From Chitinophaga sp. MM2321 (GTDB taxonomy: Bacteria > Bacteroidota > Bacteroidia > Chitinophagales > Chitinophagaceae): DNA of 64,000 bases. The notes beneath the pieces are model-generated. The model had not been told where the DNA came from and did not search any database. It worked only from the letters and a program-made list of their open reading frames with translations. The DNA lies in NCBI RefSeq assembly GCF_964033635.1, contig NZ_OZ035533.1:620001-684000 (forward strand), written 5' to 3'. Positions 47,409 to 56,300 of this stretch are shown here, in pieces. A program made the translations under genes and the position numbers. Position 1 is the stretch's first letter; each line of letters begins with the position of its first letter.

Positions 47409-48284
47409 ATGAAAAAGAATAGTATTTACACGTGTTTAATTGGCCTCGCAACCCTTCTTTTTGCCGCCTGCAATGGCCCGGAAAATAGTGGCAATGACGG
47501 CGATAAAACAGGCGCCTCCTGGAAGATGGGAGTGGCACTATATTCTTTCAATAATCTTCCCTTTACAGCTGCCCTGGAAAAGGTAGACAGTGGTAAAATA
47601 AAATACGTGGAAGGATTTTCTTTTTATAAGCTGGGAGAAGGATACGGTGATACCACTATGGGGACGCTTTCAAAAGAAGGCATTCTCAAAATGAAAGACC
47701 TGATAGCGCAGCGGCAAACAAAAATGGTATCCATGTATGTTGGCGGAGGAAATAATGTGGAAGAATGGAAACAAACCTTTGAAATGGCGAAAGAATTTGA
47801 ACTGGAATATGTTACCTGCGAACCTTTATTAGCGCATCTGGATATGGTCGATAGCCTGGCAGGTGTATATAATATAAAAGTGGCCATTCATAATCATTGG
47901 AAAGGCATCAGCCTTTACTGGAATCCGGATTCTTTATTGAGTATCATCAAAACGCACAAAAATCTGGGTGCCTGTGCAGATATCGGTCATTGGACAAGAA
48001 GTGGTCTCGATGCGGCCAAATGTCTTGAAACACTGCAAGGCCATATACTGGGTCTTCACCTGAAGGATGTAGACCAGGCAGGAAAAGGAGAAGCTACCGC
48101 AGATGTGACAGTAGGCACCGGTGTAGTGGACTTTACAAAAGTAGTAGCGGAATTAAAACGGCAGGATTATAAAGGAATGATATTCGTGGAATGTGAACAT
48201 AATTTTGGTGAAAATCTACCGGATATCGTTAATTCTATGAGCTACATTGATAAATTAAGTGAGCAAAAGACGAGTGATAAATAA
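47409..48284 (+). CDS. Lipoprotein sugar isomerase/epimerase-like TIM-barrel protein (copy B)
   Basis: This is the second copy of the tandem pair, also 291 residues, with lipobox LLFAAC. All candidate metal ligands of copy A are kept (CEP, IHNHW, GHW, HLKDVD, VECEH). One position next to the Asp ligand differs (CADIGHW instead of CGDLGHW), as do several surface positions. That leaves room for a shifted substrate range. A strong terminator lies 100 bases downstream and closes the transcription unit. Confidence 0.83.
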   Translation: MKKNSIYTCLIGLATLLFAACNGPENSGNDGDKTGASWKMGVALYSFNNLPFTAALEKVDSGKIKYVEGFSFYKLGEGYGDTTMGTLSKEGILKMKDLIAQRQTKMVSMYVGGGNNVEEWKQTFEMAKEFELEYVTCEPLLAHLDMVDSLAGVYNIKVAIHNHWKGISLYWNPDSLLSIIKTHKNLGACADIGHWTRSGLDAAKCLETLQGHILGLHLKDVDQAGKGEATADVTVGTGVVDFTKVVAELKRQDYKGMIFVECEHNFGENLPDIVNSMSYIDKLSEQKTSDK

Positions 48285-48383
48285 TGCAGATCCGCACTAC
48301 CTTTTTACGATCTGTAAATATTGAATTGACTGCTTGACAAGGTACGATAAACCGCCATTCGATAACCTTTGGCTTAAAATGAA

Positions 48384-48412
48384 AAACCCGCGATTTATCG
48401 CGGGTTTTTTTA
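48384..48412 (+). terminator. Rho-independent terminator
   Basis: A 10-bp stem AAACCCGCGA/TCGCGGGTTT with a TTTA loop is followed by a run of eight Ts. It ends the quinoprotein-isomerase unit. Confidence 0.9.
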
Positions 48413-48536
48413 ATGCTATGCGGAGCGAAGGGGACAACGTTCGAACCAGTTTACCACTGATTTGGAGAAAATAAACCAGTTGATGACGTTAATTACATAT
48501 TGAGAAATATTGGTAATTAATAATTTAATTGAGTAC

Positions 48537-48610
48537 AATTGGGTAATTTTGTGGGTATATTGGGCTAATTTATAAATAATCGGGTATAATTGGGTAATTT
48601 TATGGGTATA
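48537..48610 (+). repeat. Iteron-like repeats before the Fic gene
   Basis: AATTGGGTAATTTT occurs at 48537 and again at 48588 within a longer imperfect direct repeat that continues to GGGTATA. ATTGGGCTAATTTA (from 48559) and AATCGGGTATAATT (from 48578) lie between. The last copy ends one base before the Fic ATG, so a bound protein would block translation or transcription start. This is likely an operator. Confidence 0.6.
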
Positions 48611-48611
48611 T

Positions 48612-49658
48612 ATGATAAAGACTACAGCCATAAATATCACCGCCGAGGTGCTTTCCCTAATTTCAGAAATTGACGAATTTAAAGGTGCATGGCGCGCCTT
48701 AGGGCAACTGGCACCAGAACATCTCACTTCATTAAAGCGGGTTGCTACAATTGAAAGCATAGGGTCATCAACTCGTATTGAAGGAGCGAAATTAACCGAT
48801 CAACAAGTAGAAAAATTGCTTGGGAACTTAGCTATAAAACAATTTACATCTCGCGATGAAGAAGAAGTTGCCGGATATGCAGATGTAATGAACCTTATTT
48901 TTGAAAATTACACATATATCCCGCTAACTGAAGGCTACATTCAGCAACTTCACCGGGAATTATTAAAGCATAGTTCCAAAGACAATTGGCATCGGGGGAA
49001 TTACAAAAAATCACCGAATCACGTTGAAGCTTTTGATCAGGATGGTAAAAGCCTGGGTATTGTATTCGAGACCGCCAGCCCATTTGATACCCAATTACGC
49101 ATGCAGGAACTTGTTAGCTGGACTGTTAATGCTATTGAAACGAAAGAACTTCATTCGCTTTTAATAATATGTATTTTTATTGTGGTTTTTCTTGCTATCC
49201 ATCCATTTCAGGATGGTAATGGTCGGTTATCGCGCATTCTAACAACAGTTTTTCTATTACGGGCAGGGTATGTATACGTGCCATATAGCTCTCTGGAAGC
49301 CGTTATTGAGCAGAGTAAGGAAGGATATTACCTTGCTTTAAGAAGAACACAAGGCACATTAAAAGCTGAAAACCCAGACTGGATGCCCTGGATATTATTT
49401 TTTCTACGCGCACTTCAGCAGCAGAAAGCCCGACTGGAAATTAAAATTGAACAGGAAAAGCTTCTTTTAGGACAGCTACCGGAATTATCTATAGAAATAC
49501 TTGAACTGGCAAAATCCAGAGGCCGTGTAACAATCAGTGAAATTGTTGTTTTAACAAAAGCCAATAGGAATACTATAAAAAAACACCTGGAAAGTCTCGT
49601 TTCTGCTAAGCACCTACAACAACATGGCGCCGGACGTGGTTCCTGGTATTCTATGTAA
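48612..49658 (+). CDS. Fic-domain AMP-transferase with C-terminal winged helix
   Basis: The protein has 348 residues. The N-terminal inhibitory helix motif SSTRIEG (Ser53...Glu57) fits the (S/T)xxxE(G/N) rule. The Fic core has the complete catalytic loop HPFQDGNGR at 197-205, with His197 as base. The C-terminal 70 residues form a winged helix (VTISEIVVLTKANRNTIKKHLESL), typical of single-chain, self-inhibited Fic proteins. It would transfer AMP from ATP to a target protein and probably binds DNA, perhaps its own iteron-like promoter. It stands alone at the edge of a disrupted segment, consistent with acquired DNA. Confidence 0.92.
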   Translation: MIKTTAINITAEVLSLISEIDEFKGAWRALGQLAPEHLTSLKRVATIESIGSSTRIEGAKLTDQQVEKLLGNLAIKQFTSRDEEEVAGYADVMNLIFENYTYIPLTEGYIQQLHRELLKHSSKDNWHRGNYKKSPNHVEAFDQDGKSLGIVFETASPFDTQLRMQELVSWTVNAIETKELHSLLIICIFIVVFLAIHPFQDGNGRLSRILTTVFLLRAGYVYVPYSSLEAVIEQSKEGYYLALRRTQGTLKAENPDWMPWILFFLRALQQQKARLEIKIEQEKLLLGQLPELSIEILELAKSRGRVTISEIVVLTKANRNTIKKHLESLVSAKHLQQHGAGRGSWYSM

Positions 49659-49735
49659 AGTGAATGCTGCCTATCCGTGATAACAAGCTATCCCCATTTA
49701 CGGCACAGAGGCTTATTTTAAAATATTAGAGGAGA

Positions 49736-49872
49736 ATGGAGATAGCATCATTATTCCCAGGTTTCACCGGCCAATTACTACGCTATTGTATACAAGAAAA
49801 TATTCCCTATGAACTAAAGGATAATATCAAATGTGATACCTGCCACCAGCCATTTACGGGGTATGTTGCAAT
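49736..49872 (+). pseudogene. Possible serine-recombinase zinc-ribbon fragment
   Basis: An open frame here ends in IPYELKDNIKCDTCHQPFTG. It resembles the start of the zinc ribbon of large serine recombinases (K-C-x-x-C-...-P-x-T-G). The second Cys pair and everything after are missing because the frame runs into the hairpin and tRNA remnant. The match is short, so this is a tentative call. Confidence 0.35.
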
Positions 49873-49888
49873 ACCGACTCAAATGAAA

Positions 49889-49923
49889 AGGGGACAAATC
49901 ATACTGATGATGATTTGTCCCCT
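49889..49923 (-). terminator. Terminator following the tRNA remnant
   Basis: A 14-bp perfect stem, AGGGGACAAATCAT with its complement, encloses a 7-base loop. On the minus strand it follows the tRNA 3' end by four bases and is followed by TTTC. The stem core is the same as in the terminator at 10788-10828. Confidence 0.75.
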
Positions 49924-49927
49924 CTTG

Positions 49928-49974
49928 CGGACCAGACGAGACTCGAACTCGCCGCCTCCGCCGCAACACGGCGA
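49928..49974 (-). pseudogene. 3' half of a tRNA gene (Asn/Asp-like), 5' half missing
   Basis: The 47 bases fit tRNA positions 27-73 exactly. There is a 5-bp anticodon stem (TCGCC/GGCGG), a 7-base loop with T33 and GTT at 34-36, a 5-base variable loop, a 5-bp T stem around TTCGAGT, the acceptor strand CTGGTCC and discriminator G73. The matching 5' acceptor strand (GGACCAG) and D arm are absent upstream. A tRNA 3' half of this kind is typical of attachment sites left by integrases. It cannot be functional alone. Confidence 0.75.
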
Positions 49975-49975
49975 G

Positions 49976-50206
49976 CTGTATACAAAAGATGGCAATGTTG
50001 TACAATATATGAGCGTGCCGCCCGCCAATAATAAAATAAGGATGAAGGTGTTGTTTGATAGACCTTCTGTAGAGGAATTTGTGAATGATAGAGAAAAAGT
50101 GCTGACCGTTTTGATATTTCCTGACAAGGATACCACGGGTTTTTCTGAACCGCGGGAAGGCAACTTACAACTATTGAAGTACTACATCCGTAAAGTGGAA
50201 AATTTT
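49976..50206 (+). pseudogene. C-terminal remnant of a GH32 (levanase/inulinase-type) glycosidase
   Basis: The translation holds KIRMKVLFDRPSVEEFVND and then EKVLTVLIFPDKDTTGF. This is the signature of the GH32 C-terminal beta-sandwich (DR-SVE-F-NDG-...-FP). The rest of the enzyme is missing. The remnant begins one base after the tRNA half gene and runs into the 3' end of NagA on the other strand. Confidence 0.65.
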
Positions 50207-51291
50207 TGTAAGTCGTTATTAAATAATGTAAAGACGGCTGGGTATCCTGGTGCCAGCGATCCGATTTCATTTTCTATTCCTAGCGCCTTCGCAGGTCTTA
50301 TTGTGGCCATTTCGATGGCTTCTTGTAACGACACTCCCAGATGTCTTACCGCATTTCTTATGCCGTCCGCCAGCGATATAGTAGATCCTGCAAGATTATT
50401 CTCTGAATTTATATATCTTCCTTCTTCAAGACGCGCATTGAAGTTTTCCCAGATAAATTCTTTTATCTGTTCTCCTATAAACAGGGCATCTGATATCAGG
50501 AATAATTTTTCATTTTTTATTTGACTCGCAAATTTGGCGGTATTGTAATCGCAATGAAATCCGTCCAATATAATAGGTGCATAAACTTTTTTATTCATAA
50601 AACAGGCGCCTACCAGTCCCGGATCTCTGTGATGAAAACCCGACATGGCATTAAACAGGTGCGTTACTACTGAAATGCCTGACTGAAATGCCTTTTGCGC
50701 TTCATAATAAGTTGCATTTGAGTGACCGGCCGATATGGTAATGCCTGATTCCATTAGAAAGCTTAGTTGCTTTGACGTAAATAGTTCGGGAGCTAACGTG
50801 ATCATTTTAATCAGTCCTTTGCCATGATCCAGTATCTGTTGCAATATTTCGTCGCTGGGTTTTTGAAGGTACTCTGGAAGATGAGCTCCCCTTTTTACGT
50901 GATTCAGGAATGGCCCTTCCAAATGTACTCCAAGTACACCGGAATGAGGGTGATTGGTTCGATGTATTTTTATTGCACTAATTCCTTTCATCATGTTCTC
51001 CAGCGAACAGCTGACGATTGTTGGTAAGGTATATGCCGTGCCCACAGATTCGAAAGCAGTAGCAATATCCTGAATCGCTTCGGAGTCAGGCGACTTGGTA
51101 AAGTGAAGATATTTTCCACCATTGATGTGAATGTCGATTAGGCCAGGTGAAAGATTTTCCGTGTAATACGATGCATCTTGCTTGTTGCCTTTTTCGATTG
51201 TAACTATCAAGCCGTTTGCGCATGTTATTACCTGGTCGTGAAGAACTGAATTTCCAGTAAATAAAGTGTGAGTGAAAATTGTGGTTTCCAT
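50182..51291 (-). CDS. nagA: N-acetylglucosamine-6-phosphate deacetylase
   Basis: The protein has 369 residues. It removes acetate from GlcNAc-6-P, giving GlcN-6-P, in the cytoplasm. Metal and active-site motifs are present: HLEGPF (Glu125), SAGHSNA (His190), HLFNAM (His211), DGFH (243-246) and the catalytic Asp268 in ISDAL. The C-terminus is the canonical GSLAPGYPAVFTLFNNDL, so it is complete. It stands alone, divergent from the ECF sigma gene. No nagB or GlcNAc kinase is in the window. Confidence 0.93.
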   Translation of the reverse strand: METTIFTHTLFTGNSVLHDQVITCANGLIVTIEKGNKQDASYYTENLSPGLIDIHINGGKYLHFTKSPDSEAIQDIATAFESVGTAYTLPTIVSCSLENMMKGISAIKIHRTNHPHSGVLGVHLEGPFLNHVKRGAHLPEYLQKPSDEILQQILDHGKGLIKMITLAPELFTSKQLSFLMESGITISAGHSNATYYEAQKAFQSGISVVTHLFNAMSGFHHRDPGLVGACFMNKKVYAPIILDGFHCDYNTAKFASQIKNEKLFLISDALFIGEQIKEFIWENFNARLEEGRYINSENNLAGSTISLADGIRNAVRHLGVSLQEAIEMATIRPAKALGIENEIGSLAPGYPAVFTLFNNDLQKFSTLRM

Positions 51292-51375
51292 TGTATTAAT
51301 TAATTTATATTTAATTTCTTATTGGAGATAGTTTTTTTTGTTATTTTTGGTTAATACATTTTTTACTAAAGTAAA

Positions 51376-51972
51376 TTGAATCAGCACAACGACGATATTG
51401 ATATCGACTTATTTACGCGTCTATCACGAGGTGATGAAGCTGCATTTAGCGAAATTGTCCACTTTTATTATAAAAGGTTCCTCTCTGCCATTGTTTTCCT
51501 TACTAAATCTAAACCGGAAGCTCAGGACATCATGCAGGATGTTTTTTTAAAGCTTTGGTTGTACAGGAAAGACTTGCATACTGTTGAAAATCCAAAGGCA
51601 TGGATAAGAAGAATCCTGTTAAATACTACTTCAAATCATATCAGGGCCCGACTAAGGTATGAGTTAAAGATAGAGAATTTAGCAGTACATATTCCTGGAA
51701 ATGTAGAAATGATCGATGAGTTGGAAGCTTTGTCTACACAACGATCGATCGACAAGGCAGTTGACCGGCTGCCCCAAAAAAGAAGACAGATTTTTTTAAT
51801 GAGTCGTCGTGAAGGACTGAGTCGTAAGGAAATAGCTCAGCAATTAAATATTTCGGAGAATACTGTCCGGAATCAGTTGGTTGAAGCATTAAATTTTATC
51901 CGCGAATACCTTAAGTGTGAAGGGATTGCGCTAACCCCCGCAATTATCATCCTCCAGAATTTCCTGTTATAA
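51376..51972 (+). CDS. ECF (FecI-like) RNA polymerase sigma factor
   Basis: The protein has 198 residues from a TTG start at 51376; the next ATG would remove region 2. Region 2 (LFTRLSRGDEAAFSEIVHFY, EAQDIMQDVFLKLW) and region 4 (LPQKRRQIFLMSRREGLSRKEIAQQLNISENTVRNQL) are intact. The C-terminal tail is hydrophobic. A -7-like TATTTTTG lies at 51342-51349, without a clear partner. It is followed after 27 bases by FecR and should drive the SusC operon. Confidence 0.93.
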   Translation: MNQHNDDIDIDLFTRLSRGDEAAFSEIVHFYYKRFLSAIVFLTKSKPEAQDIMQDVFLKLWLYRKDLHTVENPKAWIRRILLNTTSNHIRARLRYELKIENLAVHIPGNVEMIDELEALSTQRSIDKAVDRLPQKRRQIFLMSRREGLSRKEIAQQLNISENTVRNQLVEALNFIREYLKCEGIALTPAIIILQNFLL

Positions 51973-51999
51973 TTTTTTATTGAATAGTACAACTGTCAT

Positions 52000-53181
52000 G
52001 TGAGCGGTGTCTATACTATTGTGAAAGGAAACACTGACATTAGCCGTCTGCTACAAGGACATATAAATGGCTCTCTTACCAACGCTGAGAAAGAGCAACT
52101 GCTGGCGTTCCTGAGTAATCTGGATAACGTGGAAGATAATATGGACGCCATTAATAGTGTTTGCGAGCAATTTGTTGGTGGCCCGCCACTATACCTGGAA
52201 GGCGAAGTGGAAGAGATGATCCAACAGATTATTCAAACAAATAACATACCCCTCAAAACTTCAACTAACCCAACGCAAACAGGGAAGGTCGTATTCTTAC
52301 GGGGAATGCGGTGGTTTAAATATGTCGCTGCGGCTCTGGTAATTTTGCTTGTGGGGTATTATCTGTGGCCCAATGCGGAGAAAACTAAAACGGATTTAGT
52401 ACAGCAAATTTCACCATCGTTTAATGATACTCCTCTTGTGTCGGGAAGTGTACTTCTTACATTGAGTAACGGAGAAAAAGTAGCGTTAAGTAAGGTTAAG
52501 TCGCAGTCAATTAAAGAAGGAGACCTCCATGTTAAGAACGAAAATGGTACGTTGACCTACGAAAAATCGAATGTTGTTGTTTATAATACGGTTAGTACTC
52601 CTAAAGGAGTTCAATTTAATCTTTCCCTTTCGGATGGTACCGTTGTGCAACTCAATGCGGCGAGCAGCATTACTTTTCCTACATCTTTTTCCGGAGAAAA
52701 TCGCGTGGTAAGAATCACCGGGGAAGCTTATTTTGAAGTGGCGAAAAATTCATCACACCCCTTTATTGTTGAAACATATAAAGATAAAATTACCGTATTG
52801 GGCACGCATTTCAATGTAAATGCTTATCCTGAAGAAGAAGGCGTGAAAACGAGTCTCGCTGAGGGTAAGGTGCGTGTGAATAATACTGTTTTGGTTCCCG
52901 GTGAAGCATATAAGAATAATGAAGTGATGCCTACAAATATTGCGCAGGATCTTGCCTGGAAGAATATGGTATTTGATTTTAATCAATGTGACCTGAAGGC
53001 CGTGATGCGCCAGATATCCAGATGGTATGATGTAGATATCGTTTATACGTCCGTAATTCCATCGATGCGTTTTTATGGTAAAATGGGGAGAGACCTCACC
53101 CTGGTGCAAATATTATCCATACTCGAAAAATCCGATGTTCATTTTAAGATTGAGGGGAAGAAGCTTATTGTAAGCAAATGA
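52000..53181 (+). CDS. FecR-family anti-sigma factor
   Basis: The protein has 393 residues from GTG at 52000. An ATG two bases earlier is out of frame and followed at once by TGA. It has an N-terminal sigma-binding part, one membrane segment near 107-124 (FKYVAAALVILLVGYYL), a periplasmic FecR domain (GVQFNLSLSDGTVVQLN, GENRVVRITGEAYFEV, DKITVLGTHFNVN) and a C-terminal STN-contact domain (KAVMRQISRWYDVDIVY). It has the same plan as the FecR at 18094-19269. It restrains the adjacent sigma factor until SusC signals. Confidence 0.93.
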   Translation: MSGVYTIVKGNTDISRLLQGHINGSLTNAEKEQLLAFLSNLDNVEDNMDAINSVCEQFVGGPPLYLEGEVEEMIQQIIQTNNIPLKTSTNPTQTGKVVFLRGMRWFKYVAAALVILLVGYYLWPNAEKTKTDLVQQISPSFNDTPLVSGSVLLTLSNGEKVALSKVKSQSIKEGDLHVKNENGTLTYEKSNVVVYNTVSTPKGVQFNLSLSDGTVVQLNAASSITFPTSFSGENRVVRITGEAYFEVAKNSSHPFIVETYKDKITVLGTHFNVNAYPEEEGVKTSLAEGKVRVNNTVLVPGEAYKNNEVMPTNIAQDLAWKNMVFDFNQCDLKAVMRQISRWYDVDIVYTSVIPSMRFYGKMGRDLTLVQILSILEKSDVHFKIEGKKLIVSK

Positions 53182-53307
53182 TTATTTGAAACTACTAATT
53201 ACAAGGTTGCCCTAACGAGTGCCGCTCCGAATACAAACGGGGACGGTGGTGCCGAGGTATGCCCATTAATACGTTTATTGGAATTTTTAATACTCAACCA
53301 CAAGTCT

Positions 53308-56300
53308 ATGTATCTAACAACTTCCTTTCGCCCTGATCTTTTTGTAAACAAAAGCGGGGTACGTTATCTGACCAAAATCAAAATGATGTTAGTGATGAGA
53401 ATGACTATCTTCCTTTTAATCGCAACGCTAATGAGTGTGAGTGCGAAGGTTATTTCTCAGCCCATCAGCTTTTCTGGAAATAATGTTCCTATGCAGGAGG
53501 TTTTTAAGGCAATAGAAAAACAGACCGGGTTTGTAGTTTTTTGTAATTATGATTTGCTTAAATCAGCTAACAGGGTTACCATCGATGTGAAGAATATCCC
53601 GCTGATGGATTTTCTTACAGAAGTTTTTGAAGACCAACCGTTATCGTTCATGGTTGAAAATAGCACAATTGCTATTACCAGGAAATTGCCCGTCATTAAA
53701 AAGGTTGTAATGCCGCTTCCAATAGCTCCACCCATAACTGTTAAGGGTAGGGTGGTTGATGAGAAGGGCGAAGCTGTAATTGCAACAGTACTGGTTAAGG
53801 GAACAAAACAGGGAGTAGCGACTGAGGTGGATGGGCGTTTTACACTAAACAATGTGCCGGATGATGCGGTGCTTGTGATCTCGGGAATTAATATCACCAG
53901 CACAGAATTTCCTGTTAAAGGGCAAACAGACATCGTTATTCATGTGACCACACAAATATCTTCCATGTCGGAGATAGTGGTTACAGGCTATGCCAGTGAG
54001 CGGAAAAGTGATATCACCGGATCGGTTACTGTTGTAGATGTAGATAACGTGAAAGCTGTACCGGTGTCCAATCCTTCGCAGGCATTGCAGGGGCAGGCTT
54101 CAGGCCTGAATGTTATCACTTCGGGTGCACCCGGAGGGCGTACTGATATTTTTATTCGCGGTGTGACGTCTTTTGGGAATAGTGAACCATTAATAATTAT
54201 TGATGGTATTCAGGGAGATTTAAGCAATCTGAATGTAAATGATATTGCTTCCGTCCAGGTTCTTAAAGATGCCGGAGCTGCATCTATCTACGGAGTGCGT
54301 GGCGCTAACGGTGTGATTGTAGTGACCACAAAGAAAGGGAAATCGGGTGATCCTGTATTTACCTTTGATTCATATTACGGCATACAACTGCCGAAATCGG
54401 GGAATGTATTCAATTTAATGCCCCCGACAGACTACGCTCAATTATTAAAGACGGTTAATCCTGGAACTATACTATTTGGTAATGGGTTGCCAGAATACAC
54501 CTATGCAGGGCCTGGTATTGCGGGTGCTGCAAATGCAGGTGACCCCGCTGTGGACCCATCCAAATATAATTTTGATCCAATGGAACCGGAGAACGATTAC
54601 CTTATTCAAAAAGTGAACCGAGGTGGTACCGACTGGTTTCACGAATTGTTTAAACCAGCACCTATTCAAAGTCATACTATTTCAGCCAGTGGAGGTAACG
54701 ATAAATCTGTTTATCTTTTTTCCCTGGGCTATTTGAATCAGCAGGGAACGCTGATCGAAAGTTACCTCGAAAGATATTCTGTTCGGGTAAACAGCGAATT
54801 TAAGTTGGGCAAACATGTGAAGATTGGAGAAAATGCCTATCTGTATTACAAACGTAATCCCGGATTCAGCAATCTCAATGATAATAATGAAATTTCTAAT
54901 GCTTACCGGATTATGTCTATGATACCTGTACGCGATATTATGGGAAATTATGGAGGCACCTGGCTTGGCCCTGAGCTTGGCTCCGTGGGTAACCCGGTTG
55001 CGACCAGAGAGCGTTCCAGGATGGAAAAAAACAACTTCTGGAATATGAGCGGTAATATCTATGCTGAAGTCAATTTTCTTAAGAATTTTACGCTGCGTAC
55101 TACATTTGGGGGCAGGGTTGACAATCAGTATAGTTATAATTTTAACCACAATAAATACGAAGACAAAGAGCAGCATAATAATTATAACAGCTTTGATGAG
55201 AATGCATTATACAACAGCAGTTATACATGGACGAACACAGCCAGCTATCGCCAGCAAATAGACAAGCATAGTATAAAGCTTTTGGTTGGTTCGGAAGCTA
55301 TAAAAAATTCCGGCCGTGCTGTTGGCGGGTCTGCCGCAAAGTTTTTCTCTACAGCTCCTGATTATCTTGTGTTAAACAATGGCACACTGAATGTGTCCAA
55401 TTACAGCAGTTCTTATGTGAATACCTTGTTTTCATTATTCGGCAGGCTTGATTATTCTTACGATGATAAATATTTGGTGGGAGCAACTTTGCGGAGGGAC
55501 GGTTCCTCCGTATTTGGATCTGATATGCGTTATGGAGTATTCCCGTCTTTCTCAGCGGGATGGAAAATATCGAGCGAAAGATTTATGGAGAGCGTAAGTT
55601 TTGTGAATCTGCTGAAATTCCGGGGTAGCTACGGTATACTTGGATCTCAGGCCAACATTAACGCGAGCAATGCCTTTTCTCTTTATAATTCAGGTTTTGG
55701 AACTTCCTATTATGATATCGGGGGCACAGGCTCCACCCGCCAAGGATTTTACCAGTCGAGTATTGGTAACAGGAAAACCAGTTGGGAAGAAGATGTGGTT
55801 ACTAATATAGGACTTGACGCCACCATTCTTGATAATAAACTGGATTTCTCTATTGAATGGTATAAGAAATCAATTAATGGGTTGCTGTTTCCTCTTCCGC
55901 TTCCTGCAAGCGTTGGCGGGGCCACTCCGCCTACGGTGAATATCGGCGATATTCAAAACAAGGGATGGGATATTTCGGTTGCCTACCGTGGAAAATTTAA
56001 TAGAGAGGTGTCGTACAATGTTGGCGTAAATATTACCACTTACAAGAACGAGGTAGTGAGTATTCCTGATCCTGGCTATTTTGATGTTTCTAATTCGCGT
56101 ATTGGCAACCTTGTACGTAACCAGGAGGGGCATCCTGTTGGGTCATTCTTTGGTTACGAAGTGGTTGGGCTATTCAGAGATGATAATGAAGTTGCATCCT
56201 CTCCGGCACAAACCGACGCAGCACCTGGCCGTTTCAAGTACAGGGACGTGAACGGCGATAAGGAAATAACGCCGGAAGACCGTGTTTTTTTCGGCGACCC

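Larger units (their letters stand above)
46253..48284 (+). repeat. Tandem gene duplication, period 1134 bases
   Basis: The two isomerase-like genes start 1134 bases apart and encode proteins about 80% identical by eye over all 291 residues. The 22 bases before each start are also shared (TTTTTAATATTAATAA then A/T-rich to ATG). The spacer between them is not repeated. Confidence 0.9.

Noticed and set aside
48537..48610. CRISPR-like repeats
   Set aside because: The units are short, irregularly spaced and lack unique spacers; no cas genes are present. They fit an operator better.
49736..50524. A 262-codon protein gene
   Set aside because: The long frame is a chance fusion of a recombinase-like fragment, a hairpin, a tRNA remnant read in antisense, a GH32 remnant and the nagA antisense strand.
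51342..51349. Promoter of the second sigma gene (TATTTTTG)
   Set aside because: The -7 box is good, but no TTTG lies 19-21 bases upstream, so it was not called as a promoter.
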